A DNA stretch of 11,533 nucleotides from Phycisphaeraceae bacterium (GCA_016763955.1 JAESSU010000277.1:1-11533); one strand, 5' to 3'; counted from the stretch's first letter, positions 1-6,948 are shown. Notes: generated by a model not told the origin, from the letters alone. A program made the numbers and translations.

Positions 1-199
1 GCTCTGCTTCGCCAAATTTGACATTTTTTGACTCAGCCGCCAAGAGTACAGAGTTTTTCAACAGAATCGACCCTTAGCAGTCAGTGGTGATTTCTATGAA
101 ATGCCTCAGATTTGACTCTCAAGGGCAGACATATTGGCCATAAGTCCTAATATGTTAGACTCCTTGGTCAAATAATTAAGAAAAAACAGGAACCCAAGC

Positions 200-2335
200 A
201 TGGGTAAGCTGTTCGAGGAACTCAAACACCGTAAGGTCTTTCGCGTAGCGGCTATTTATGCCGTGGTAGCCTGGGTGCTTATCCAGGTCGCGGATACAAT
301 TGCTCCGATGATGAACCTGCCAGAATCGGCACCGCGATTCATCTTATTTGTACTGGCAATACTGTTTCCCGTTGCCTTATTTCTCGCCTGGGCTTACGAG
401 GTAACCCCCGAAGGTGTCAAAGCTGACACCAGTATTCAAGTCATACAATCTACGACTAGTAGTACTGACCGAAATCTTATCTACGCGATTCTCGTATTGG
501 TTTTGTTGGTGGCTGGTTTCCAGGCTGCTGATCGCTTCTCTGTTGGCGACGAGGTGAATTCAAACGCATCGACTACCCTATCCAGCCCAACGCCAGGCAC
601 CGGCAACGGAAAGGTAACTCGTGCGCTTATTAATCTGGGTAGCATGCAGCGAAGGCCGATCGAAAATTTGTTTACCGACTTCGACTTTACTCCCGACGGA
701 ACCAAACTCGTCTACAGCAGCTACGCCAATGGCAATAGCCAATTGCATGTGCGCTCTCTTGATAGCCTGGATTCTCGATCGATATTTCAATCCAGAACAA
801 TTTCAGCGTTCAGTCCGAAAGTATCTCCCTCCGGCGAAGAAATTGTGTTTATAACGAGCCGAGGTACATTGTATAGAATGCCCATAACCGGGGGCACGCC
901 GACCAGGATAAGCAGTGAGAAGGGTCATGCTGGTTACGCGTGGTTGGACAACCAAAATTTAATTGCTGCTCAGTTGGGTATATATGCTGCTGGTTTCGTC
1001 AGCTTACGGTTATCCGATGGTGCGGAGGAACCGCTGGCACTAGAAGGAGAGATTGAGGGAAGCCAATACAGGAATCCCCAACTGCTACCCGGAAATGAAT
1101 TTCTTATGTACTCCATTCAAGTTGCCAATAGCAACAATCCGCATGTGGGCATCGCAGATTTATCCAGCCATCAGAGCCGAATACTACTGCAAGACGCATT
1201 CGCGGCAACGTATGTGCCCAGCGGGCACATAGTCTTTATGCGGGGCAACGACCTCTGGGCTGTTGCCTTTGATCTCGACAATAGAGCAGTCGTTAGTCAG
1301 GAAGTACTATTAATTCGCGGCGTAGAAAATTATTCGCAACAAATGTTTGCGGTATACTCAATATCACCCACTGGGCAATTGCTTTATGTTCCCGGCGGCG
1401 ATCAATTCTCAGCGCTTAGCAATAGCGAGTTGGTAAAGATAGACGACGCTGGTCAGGAGTCAGTAATAGACCTTCCACCGCAACGATATACCGACTATCA
1501 AATTTCACCCGATGGCTCGCAGTTGGCGATGACTGTGAATGAGGCGGGTGGACGGGATATCTGGGTCTATCACCTACAGAGAGGCACCTTAAGCAAAGTG
1601 ACTTTTTCTGGCGACTCACGGAATGCGATTTGGTCAGTCGATGGAGAATCTTTGCTTTACGAAGACGGTTCCAGTGGAAGAGGGCTATGGAAGATAAAAG
1701 CCAACGGTCTGGGCCTGGCTGAGCAGTTAATAGCGACCCCTGGCAGAGCAATACCCAGAGCAATTAGTCCAGATGGATCGAAATTGGTTTTTCGGCATGA
1801 GCCAGGCGGAAGTGGCGGTTTCAATTTGAACATGTTGTCCTTTGCCAATGCTGAGGTGTCTCAACAGGTTTTGATTGGATCAGAATTTGATGAGGAGGGA
1901 GCAGCAATTTCTCCAGATGGTTCCTGGCTAGCCTACTCCAGCACTGAAAGTGGGAGAGATGAAGTTTATGTACGCCCATTTCCCAATGTAGATGATGACA
2001 AGATACAAATAAGTAGTGACGGCGGTGGAGAACCCCAATGGAGTGCTGACGGGTCTACGCTGTTTTTTATCGACGATAGTGAGACTGCTTTAGTTTCAGT
2101 TCCGGTAAGTTTTGAATCGGGCTTTAGTTTTGGTTTGCCTACTACATTAGCTTTAGTTCCAGCAGGGAGGGCTGACTCGCCAACCTACACGATATTTCCC
2201 GATAGCAAAAGCGTGCTTATTAAACGGAATACAGGAGCGGATGGTTCTTCACAAAGTGGATCAAGAATTGTCAATGCGGTAATTGTAGAAAACTGGCTAG
2301 AGGAACTGAAGCGGCTGGTGCCAGTTCCAGAGTAG
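200..2335 (+). CDS. Membrane-anchored PD40/TolB-like beta-propeller protein
   Basis: The 711-aa product begins with a short amphipathic segment (LFEELKHRKVFRVA) and two hydrophobic helices at about 14-33 and 45-66, then an EVTPEG motif (67-72) and a third helix at about 92-108. The rest is a long, presumably periplasmic region with repeated PD40-type motifs: FTPDGTKLVY, VSPSGEEIVF, ISPDGSQLAM, ISPDGSKLVF, ISPDGSWLAY and a late WSADGSTLFF. Such repeats build TolB-like beta-propellers that usually bind proteins. The ending WLEELKRLVP is, from memory, typical of this architecture, in which the same N-terminal membrane module is joined to propeller or TPR domains. ATG 200 is preceded by AGGA at 187-190. 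No catalytic residues are evident and the ligand is unknown. It lies outside the tRNA fragment and is probably chromosomal rather than island DNA. The fold is well supported; the role is not. Confidence 0.9.
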   Translation: MGKLFEELKHRKVFRVAAIYAVVAWVLIQVADTIAPMMNLPESAPRFILFVLAILFPVALFLAWAYEVTPEGVKADTSIQVIQSTTSSTDRNLIYAILVLVLLVAGFQAADRFSVGDEVNSNASTTLSSPTPGTGNGKVTRALINLGSMQRRPIENLFTDFDFTPDGTKLVYSSYANGNSQLHVRSLDSLDSRSIFQSRTISAFSPKVSPSGEEIVFITSRGTLYRMPITGGTPTRISSEKGHAGYAWLDNQNLIAAQLGIYAAGFVSLRLSDGAEEPLALEGEIEGSQYRNPQLLPGNEFLMYSIQVANSNNPHVGIADLSSHQSRILLQDAFAATYVPSGHIVFMRGNDLWAVAFDLDNRAVVSQEVLLIRGVENYSQQMFAVYSISPTGQLLYVPGGDQFSALSNSELVKIDDAGQESVIDLPPQRYTDYQISPDGSQLAMTVNEAGGRDIWVYHLQRGTLSKVTFSGDSRNAIWSVDGESLLYEDGSSGRGLWKIKANGLGLAEQLIATPGRAIPRAISPDGSKLVFRHEPGGSGGFNLNMLSFANAEVSQQVLIGSEFDEEGAAISPDGSWLAYSSTESGRDEVYVRPFPNVDDDKIQISSDGGGEPQWSADGSTLFFIDDSETALVSVPVSFESGFSFGLPTTLALVPAGRADSPTYTIFPDSKSVLIKRNTGADGSSQSGSRIVNAVIVENWLEELKRLVPVPE

Positions 2336-2450
2336 TAAGTGGCCGCTCCTGGCCGATTAGTAACTCCAAAAAAATAGAAAAATTTTAAAAATTAGAAGGC
2401 TGATTCAGTCAGGTGTCTTGATATATATAGCTGACCCTTTAACCCTCCTC

Positions 2451-2471
2451 ACAGGGGTAACACCCCCCTGT
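2451..2471. repeat. Hairpin ACAGGGG / CCCCTGT
   Basis: A perfect 7-bp inverted repeat with a 7-nt loop (2458-2464). There is no T-run on either side, so it is not a standard rho-independent terminator. It could be a protein-binding site or a decayed terminator. Function unknown. Confidence 0.4.
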
Positions 2472-2680
2472 CAAAGCGAAATTTGATTAATTAGATTATC
2501 TGCGATTCGTACGCACACTGATATATGGGACTCTTAACCTTCAGCCGGACCTATACCCTCGGTCAAGTTGCCATTTGGTTGCCCTAGGTTGACGTTTGGT
2601 TTACAAATGATAGATGCACACAAGGATTTGCGCTACGGCTTGCCTCAGAGGAAGGTTAGTGGAGAGTTTGAGTCAAAAAA

Positions 2681-2698
2681 GTAACCCAGAGGTAACCC
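2681..2698 (+). repeat. Paired GTAACCC repeats, left of att core
   Basis: GTAACCC occurs at 2681-2687 and again at 2692-2698, an 11-bp period. The same spacing and nearly the same word (GGTGACCC) recur right of the tRNA fragment at 2940-2959. Evenly spaced direct repeats flanking an attachment core are typical of integrase arm-type binding sites. That function is inferred from position and pattern only. Confidence 0.4.
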
Positions 2699-2764
2699 GG
2701 TCTCGCTAACAGAGAATGGGTTTAAAAAGGGAGTCTTGTAACATGTTGATATGAATGAATAATA

Positions 2765-2809
2765 TGGTAGCTATGGGTGGACTTGAACCACCGACCCCAG
2801 CATTATGAA
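2765..2809 (-). tRNA. 3' fragment of a tRNA (CAU anticodon, probably tRNA-Met): attachment core
   Basis: Read on the minus strand, this is the anticodon loop TTCATAA, the 3' anticodon strand TGCTG, variable loop GGGTC, a perfect T-arm (GGTGG, loop TTCAAGT, CCACC), the 3' acceptor strand CATAGCT, discriminator A and CCA. The 5' half is absent: bases 2810-2814 do not pair with TGCTG and no D-arm follows. The fragment therefore starts at the anticodon loop and runs to CCA, a common extent for att cores of tRNA-targeting integrases. Elongator tRNA-Met is the likeliest identity because of its TCATAA loop; tRNA-Ile2 also has a CAU-encoded anticodon. The gene would not be functional. The geometry implies that island DNA lies to the right and that the intact tRNA gene, also on the minus strand, is at the far end beyond this window. 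Confidence 0.85.
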
Positions 2810-2837
2810 TTATCTTAAGGCACTTCCCCCTACTTCC

Positions 2838-2865
2838 TTGTACTACACTCAACACGCTGTATAAT
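2838..2865 (+). promoter_or_regulatory. Possible sigma-70 promoter for the integrase
   Basis: A perfect -10 box TATAAT (2860-2865) is preceded after 16 bp by a weak -35 box TTGTAC (2838-2843). Transcription would start near 2872, about 93 bases before the int start codon. The two palindromes at 2895-2907 and 2922-2939 would lie in the leader. Confidence 0.4.
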
Positions 2866-2894
2866 CCCATAAATAGTGGGGTTAGACGATTTTC

Positions 2895-2907
2895 ACTTCA
2901 CTGAAGT
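2895..2907. promoter_or_regulatory. 13-bp palindrome ACTTCA-C-TGAAGT
   Basis: A perfect 6-bp inverted repeat with a one-base centre, between the candidate int promoter and int. It suits a dimeric repressor or excisionase. The binding protein is unknown; the helix-turn-helix protein at 6959 is one candidate. Confidence 0.35.
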
Positions 2908-2921
2908 ACATTCTATACACT

Positions 2922-2939
2922 GCGTAAATCACGTTACGC
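2922..2939. promoter_or_regulatory. Inverted repeat GCGTAA-N6-TTACGC
   Basis: A perfect 6-bp inverted repeat with a 6-bp spacer, directly before the GGTGACCCC pair and 26 bases before the int start. It is a good operator candidate for control of integrase expression. The assignment rests only on symmetry and place. Confidence 0.4.
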
Positions 2940-2959
2940 GGTGACCCCAGGGTGACCCC
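2940..2959 (+). repeat. Paired GGTGACCCC repeats, right of att core
   Basis: GGTGACCCC is present at 2940-2948 and 2951-2959, an 11-bp period matching the pair at 2681-2698. A third copy at 3075-3083 lies inside int and encodes part of a conserved LRVTPTG motif, so that one may be coincidental. These are candidate integrase arm sites; they overlap the int translation start region, where a Shine-Dalgarno sequence is otherwise poor. Confidence 0.4.
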
Positions 2960-2964
2960 GGCTT

Positions 2965-4233
2965 ATGAGTGCTAAGTCATTTAAATTCACTATCAAACGG
3001 CTCAGAGAGCTTCCTACGCCTATAAATGGCCGTGATACGTACCACGATACTCAACAACATGGTTTGCAATTGAGGGTGACCCCGACAGGCACTAAGTCGT
3101 TTGCAGTACGTAAAAAGATTGACGGTAAACCTGTCCGTGCGACATTGGGTACATTCCCTTTGATGACAATTGATCAGGCGCGAACTGAAGCGGCGAAAGC
3201 AGTTGCCAATTTGGTAGTGGGTAACAACCCAAACGAAGTGAAAAGAGCAAGCAGATTACGTGGCGTTACTTTGAGCAAGTGCAGGGACGATTACTGGAAG
3301 GCACGGTCCCGTGCCGACAATACAGTAAAGGCTTACAACCTTACTGTAGATGTGTACCTGAAAGATTGGAAGGACAGCCCGCTTAAAGACATAACGCGAA
3401 ACATGGTTGCTGCTCGTCATAGGAAGATTGCCAAGACTGAGCCGGTGGCCGCAAATAATGTTATGCGTCACCTTCGTGCATTCATAAATTTTGCTATTGG
3501 AGAATATGAGACTAAGGACGGTAAGCCGATCATTCTTGATAATCCAGTTCGGAGAATTTCGCACAATCGGCAGTGGTCGCCAGAAGTGCGTAAGCAGACA
3601 ATCATTAGGGATGGTGACTTGCCTACCTTCTTTGTTGGGACGCAGGCGCTTAGAGAAACGGCAGAAGGTGATGTCAATGCACCGGCTCATGTTGTTGCCG
3701 ATTATTTAGAGATGATCCTTCTAAATGGCCTGCGGCGGGATGATGCTTTTTGTCTGGAATGGGGTCAGATTGAGTTAGATACTGCCACTTATCACCCAGT
3801 AATACACAAGAAAAAAAAGGAAGTAGTGAGCCTACCTATTCCAAAATACATTTTGGCAATATTGAAGCGCCGATTTAAGCATCGAATGAATGAGTTTGTC
3901 TTTCCGGGCAGGTATGGGCATGGTAGATATGACGATCCAAGGACGATGATTAACTGGGTGAAAGATTATGCTGGTATAAATTTTACTTCTCATGATTTAC
4001 GTAGAACCTTTCTGACGGCCTCCAGTGATCTGGATGTATCTGATTATGTGATAAAGCGTTTAGGAACCCATTCGATTGAAGGCGATGTAACTGGCGGATA
4101 TATTCGCCTAAGCGCAGAACGAATGAGAGAGCCAGCGCAGAAGGTTGAGGATTTGATACTGAAGAAGGCAAGGAAGAAGTCAATGGCAAATGTTGTGGCA
4201 CTGCCAAATAGCAGCAGAAAGAAGGTAAAATAG
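2965..4233 (+). CDS. int: P4-family tyrosine site-specific integrase
   Basis: The 422-aa enzyme would recombine the island's attP with the 3' end of a tRNA gene. Residues about 8-90 form the N-terminal arm-binding domain (DUF4102 type: DTYHDTQQHGLQLRVTPTGTKSF, split by no gap, then TLGTFPLMTIDQAR). About 100-200 is the core-binding SAM-like domain. The catalytic domain shows R257 in GLRRDD, a lysine-rich strand at 282-285, H343 and R346 in HDLRR, H369 in LGTHS and the nucleophile Y379 in TGGYIR, so all key residues are present. Length is normal for the family. ATG 2965 is the only sensible start, since an in-frame TGA lies just upstream at 2953. It points into the island, away from the tRNA fragment. 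The last codons (VK and stop) fall inside a repeat that recurs at 6106-6209. Confidence 0.95.
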   Translation: MSAKSFKFTIKRLRELPTPINGRDTYHDTQQHGLQLRVTPTGTKSFAVRKKIDGKPVRATLGTFPLMTIDQARTEAAKAVANLVVGNNPNEVKRASRLRGVTLSKCRDDYWKARSRADNTVKAYNLTVDVYLKDWKDSPLKDITRNMVAARHRKIAKTEPVAANNVMRHLRAFINFAIGEYETKDGKPIILDNPVRRISHNRQWSPEVRKQTIIRDGDLPTFFVGTQALRETAEGDVNAPAHVVADYLEMILLNGLRRDDAFCLEWGQIELDTATYHPVIHKKKKEVVSLPIPKYILAILKRRFKHRMNEFVFPGRYGHGRYDDPRTMINWVKDYAGINFTSHDLRRTFLTASSDLDVSDYVIKRLGTHSIEGDVTGGYIRLSAERMREPAQKVEDLILKKARKKSMANVVALPNSSRKKVK

Positions 4234-4285
4234 CAGTATTGCAGCGACCGCGGGGCCGTCCGAATAGCCATTGTAGGCTCGCGGC
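4192..4285 (+). repeat. Repeat copy 1: int 3' end plus structured downstream element
   Basis: This covers the last int codons (VVALPNS...VK, stop) and 52 bases beyond. Bases 4235-4272 match 6149-6187 with four mismatches and one inserted base; AGTATTGCAGCGAC and GAATAGCCATT are identical. The downstream part can fold into a three-way junction. The outer stem is GCAGCGA (4241-4247) with TCGCGGC (4279-4285), with one A-G mismatch. The first hairpin is CGGG-GCCG-TCCG (4251-4262). The second is GCC (4267-4269) with GGC (4276-4278). It may be a structured RNA in the int 3' UTR, a folded DNA site or a recombination site. I do not recognise it as a known RNA family. Confidence 0.7.
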
Positions 4286-4535
4286 ACCCATTGTCAGGGT
4301 AAGTCACCGTAAAGGAAAAGGATATAGGGCTATATGTTGCGCATAGTGACAGATACAAAAATATTCTCTAGTGTATCAATTTCATGGAAGGTGGTTATTG
4401 GCAAAGTGCTACAAAGTTTTTTGGTTTCTCCTAGCGAACGTCTCTTAGAAGCAATACACTTCTTTACGCGAGAATTAATCAATTTTTCTCGAGTAGAGAA
4501 AGTTAATACCGCATCTATCACATAGAAGTTACGGA
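4286..4535 (+). other. Intergenic stretch before the GIY-YIG gene
   Basis: No certain gene. A 63-codon reading frame at 4334-4525 has AGGG four bases before its ATG and ends 10 bases before the next start. Its product (starting MLRIVTDTKIFSS) resembles nothing I know, and it overlaps a comparable frame on the other strand, so I leave it uncalled. A 6-bp inverted repeat TTTCTC-gagta-GAGAAA at 4485-4501, just upstream of the next gene, could be an operator. No clear promoter stands out. Confidence 0.4.
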
Positions 4536-6023
4536 ATGGGAAAAACAAGTGGCAATTTATATTACGTCCGTTTGATTCATCAAGGGAAAACGTACTATAA
4601 ATTAGGCTTCACTTCGTTATCCTCGGTTGAAGAGCGCCTTAACTTCGGCGGGAGCGGGGATGGAAATCTAATCGACAAGGTTATAGTGTTCGCTTTCCGC
4701 GAAGATGCCTTCGACATAGAGCAGCTCCTGCACGTTCATTTTTGCCACGCAAGATATGCGCCCCGCTACGGAGATCCCAACGGCCCGCTCTATAAGAACG
4801 GGCAGACTGAATTGTATAGCGCTGATATTTTAGGCCTGGATCCCGAATACTTACCTGTCGATGATACAAACAACGACCGCTGGGTCAAACTAGTAACGGG
4901 CCTAATGATAGTTGTCTTCGGCCCAATTCTTATTCCGTTCCGCATATTTATGGACACCACGGAAGCTCGCGGGATTTTTTCCGGTTACATTCACTCTGGC
5001 CTGCAACAGGCTAAGGAGGAGGAACGCAAAGCGAAAGTTGAGTGTCTCATTGACTCCCTGAGTAGTGGTGTGCGCTATAGAGAGCCAGCTCATAAGCGTA
5101 TGTCAGATGTGTTTAGAGACACGTTTTATAGCAGGTTTTTCGACCGTATGGCGGTACGAAACATTCCTGAAATTGCCAGACAAGTCGAGGAGAGAAGGAA
5201 GACTATATTAAAGGAAGCTTCAAAAAGTGACACAGAGCGCAAACAGGCCCTAGATGAACAAATGGTCGCCAATCTGACGCGTGACCTTGGCGGGGTTCAG
5301 TTTCATCTAAAGAGCCACAATAGTATCGAATTTCGCATATTGGTGGATCTGGAGTATTTTGTCGCCAAAATTTCTGAAGCTCTTTTGGCCGGCTTTGTAT
5401 TCAAAAGCGACTTGATGGTGTTCGCCAATAATTGCGGTCTCTCGCTGCTGTTTGATGCAATCGTCAAGGATGATCCGGAGGCACGAAAGGCCATTCGCCT
5501 TCTGATCGAATTCAACTACCGAAAAGATATAATGGCACTTGTAGGTATCGGAAAGCTGGCTGACCCTGTGATGGTCATGCCGGTACACCCACTTCTCGTT
5601 TTCGACGAGGAAGCCGACAAGGCTGAGACGTGCTGCGAGTCGATAACGGGATACTTCGGCGTGCAAACTCTTTTGGAAATTATCGACACACCTATCGTGC
5701 TGCCGAATTCCCCGGTATTGGTGAAAACGGATCTAGGCTGTGAATTCTCTGTTCCGATTACTGCTCGTCGCTATGGTCTTAATACCGCCTTCGAAATTCT
5801 GATCACCAACACCGTAGCTCCATATCAGATCTGTATACGCAATTACCACCAGGTTTTTCATGAAGCCTGCAGCGCGCACTTACAAAGCTGTCTGGATCAA
5901 GAGCGGGTTAGTAAAACTCCTATCGAGAGCGAGGATCAGCCAGTGGGCAGTGACAGCATATCGCTGGAAGACTATGAAGAATTCGTCCAATTCATGAAGG
6001 ACAACGACCAAATTTTCACATAA
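4536..6023 (+). CDS. GIY-YIG/T5orf172-like nuclease-domain protein with one membrane helix
   Basis: The 495-aa product starts with a region resembling the T5orf172/MUG113 branch of the GIY-YIG fold: LYYV (8-11), YYKLGFT (20-26), the likely arginine R34 in VEERL, an EQLLHVHF helix (62-69) and NGQTELY with the likely metal-binding E92. In this superfamily the two tyrosine motifs, the arginine and the glutamate make up the DNA-cleaving centre. A hydrophobic segment at about 117-137 (TGLMIVVFGPILIPFRIF) looks like one membrane helix. The remaining 350 residues hold a charged helical stretch (about 150-250) and a mixed region to the end that I do not recognise. ATG 4536 has only a weak GAAG at 4525-4528. 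The gene stands alone between two copies of the int-tail repeat. A defence or mobile-cassette role is possible but unproven, and the domain call needs a profile search. Confidence 0.65.
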   Translation: MGKTSGNLYYVRLIHQGKTYYKLGFTSLSSVEERLNFGGSGDGNLIDKVIVFAFREDAFDIEQLLHVHFCHARYAPRYGDPNGPLYKNGQTELYSADILGLDPEYLPVDDTNNDRWVKLVTGLMIVVFGPILIPFRIFMDTTEARGIFSGYIHSGLQQAKEEERKAKVECLIDSLSSGVRYREPAHKRMSDVFRDTFYSRFFDRMAVRNIPEIARQVEERRKTILKEASKSDTERKQALDEQMVANLTRDLGGVQFHLKSHNSIEFRILVDLEYFVAKISEALLAGFVFKSDLMVFANNCGLSLLFDAIVKDDPEARKAIRLLIEFNYRKDIMALVGIGKLADPVMVMPVHPLLVFDEEADKAETCCESITGYFGVQTLLEIIDTPIVLPNSPVLVKTDLGCEFSVPITARRYGLNTAFEILITNTVAPYQICIRNYHQVFHEACSAHLQSCLDQERVSKTPIESEDQPVGSDSISLEDYEEFVQFMKDNDQIFT

Positions 6024-6041
6024 TCTCTTATGGCCATCTGA

Positions 6042-6079
6042 GATAATTTCTGGAGCGTAATGACGGCTCCAAATTATTT
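6042..6079 (+). terminator. Probable hairpin terminator after the GIY-YIG gene
   Basis: ATAATT (6043-6048) pairs with AATTAT (6072-6077), and after a 2-base bulge TGGAGC (6051-6056) pairs perfectly with GCTCCA (6066-6071); the loop is 9 bases. The 12-bp stem lies 19 bases after the stop codon. The following T-run is short, so termination may be modest or bidirectional. Confidence 0.5.
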
Positions 6080-6105
6080 CCCTATTAATACTGACGACTG
6101 AGATT

Positions 6106-6209
6106 GTTATTGTATTATCGAATAGTAATTGATAGTAGGTGAAATAAAAGTATTGCAGCGACTAGGGAGCCGTCCCGAATAGCCATTCACCTCAATGGTC
6201 TGTCGCTGT
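6106..6209 (+). repeat. Repeat copy 2: decayed int 3' end plus structured downstream element
   Basis: Bases 6106-6148 align without gaps to the last int codons: V-I-V-L-S-N-S-N, three stop codons, then V-K-stop, against V-V-A-L-P-N-S-S-R-K-K-V-K-stop. From 6149 the nucleotide match to copy 1 is strong. The downstream part folds well: outer stem GCAGCGAC (6155-6162) with GTCGCTGT (6202-6209); hairpin GGGA-GCCG-TCCC (6165-6176), with the same GCCG loop as copy 1; hairpin GCCATT-CACCTC-AATGGT (6182-6199). It ends 33 bases before the next gene's ATG. The int part is plainly a pseudogene remnant. Whether the folded part is RNA or a DNA site is open. Confidence 0.7.
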
Positions 6210-6241
6210 GATCATGGTGGGGTTAAGCATTGAGGTGTGCA

Positions 6242-6811
6242 ATGAATTCACAGTTAAAATTCTATCTTAAACTGCCTTCTTGGACATACGATCAGGCGAG
6301 GTATCTACTAGCTGATTGTGATCCGGACAAGAGCAACGATAACAATGTTTTAGGCCCGACGAAATTTATGAGATTAGGTGCGAAAGCTCAGCTAATAAAT
6401 CCATCTGATCTAGTATCAATTGTTGATCAAATGAAAAAATTTGAGATAGTGATAGATACATTCGATAAGCCATTAAAATCTTTAGCCCCACTTGACTGGT
6501 TTAATATAGCAGTGAAACACGATCTAACTCCGCCATGGTTCAATGATGCTCCTAGTTGGTTTTTAGAGAATAAAGAATTAGAATCAACTGCCTCTTGTAA
6601 ACCTCCTGCGATTTCAAATAAGAAATCTGAGAATAAGAAGATTACTGTGATTAATTGCTTGGTGAATTATATCCTTGATGGGATTTCTGAAAGTCCTAAC
6701 CAAGATGCTGAACTTTTAATAAAAACTTTGCATGATAAAGGTGTAGAAACTCCTTTTTCTCAAAGCACGCTTATGAAATATCTGAAAGAGCATAGAGAAC
6801 GCACTGGATAG
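6242..6811 (+). CDS. Uncharacterised island protein, 189 aa
   Basis: I chose ATG 6242 over an in-frame TTG at 6230 because GAGGTG (6232-6237) sits at Shine-Dalgarno distance from it. The product has no signal peptide or membrane helix. It has an N-terminal motif LPSWTYDQARYLLADCDP (11-28) and a second motif SLAPLDWFNIAVKHDLTPPW (80-99). A lysine-rich linker (about 120-133) leads to a helical C-terminus ending STLMKYLKEHRER, which looks like the recognition part of a helix-turn-helix. From memory, proteins combining a W-T-x-x-x-A opening motif with a later P-L-x-W motif are common and unnamed beside integrases of genomic islands; I cannot verify this here. The gene is clearly more AT-rich than the GIY-YIG and Hsp70 genes. 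A DNA-related or regulatory role is a guess. Confidence 0.7.
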   Translation: MNSQLKFYLKLPSWTYDQARYLLADCDPDKSNDNNVLGPTKFMRLGAKAQLINPSDLVSIVDQMKKFEIVIDTFDKPLKSLAPLDWFNIAVKHDLTPPWFNDAPSWFLENKELESTASCKPPAISNKKSENKKITVINCLVNYILDGISESPNQDAELLIKTLHDKGVETPFSQSTLMKYLKEHRERTG

Positions 6812-6815
6812 TAAC

Positions 6816-6889
6816 AATCTACATATTTAGTTTTAAATCCACACGGCCTCCCGCATAAACGCTAGCTTTCCCTTTGGGAATCTACATAT
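6816..6889. repeat. Direct repeat AATCTACATAT and small hairpin
   Basis: AATCTACATAT occurs at 6816-6826 and 6879-6889. Just before the second copy is the inverted repeat TTCCC-TTT-GGGAA (6868-6880). Both lie between two short island genes and may be regulatory. The hairpin lacks a T-run on the plus strand. Confidence 0.35.
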
Positions 6890-6929
6890 CATCTTAGTTA
6901 TTTACATGAAATCCTGCCTTATAGTTTCT

Positions 6930-6948
6930 AGTACTTTTTAACCGTACT
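6930..6948. promoter_or_regulatory. Operator-like inverted repeat AGTAC-N9-GTACT
   Basis: A perfect 5-bp inverted repeat lies 11 bases before the start of the helix-turn-helix gene. The place fits autoregulation by that small protein. Symmetry and position are the only support. Confidence 0.3.

Larger units (their letters stand above)
2336..2764. other. Gene-free stretch between PD40 gene and att core
   Basis: I see no convincing gene here. The stretch starts AT-rich (A-tracts around 2370-2395). It holds a 7-bp hairpin at 2451-2471 and a pair of GTAACCC repeats at 2681-2698, both listed separately. No strong rho-independent terminator for the PD40 gene is visible; the only nearby inverted match is GGCC/GGCC just after the stop codon, without a T-run. 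Confidence 0.6.

Noticed and set aside
3075..3083. Third GGTGACCCC copy as an integrase arm site
   Set aside because: It lies within codons of a conserved integrase motif (RVTP), so coding constraint explains it.
3256..3690. 144-codon minus-strand frame inside int
   Set aside because: It lies antisense to well-conserved integrase sequence, has no recognisable domain, and is best explained as a shadow of that gene.
4334..4525. 63-codon frame with AGGG near its ATG, before the GIY-YIG gene
   Set aside because: No family likeness, an opposite-strand frame of similar length covers the same bases, and it contains an inverted repeat more likely to be a control site.
4192..6209. Reading the int-tail repeat pair as a CRISPR array or integron attC sites
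   Set aside because: Only two copies 1.9 kb apart, no regular spacers, and no attC core sites (RYYYAAC/GTTRRRY) at the expected positions.
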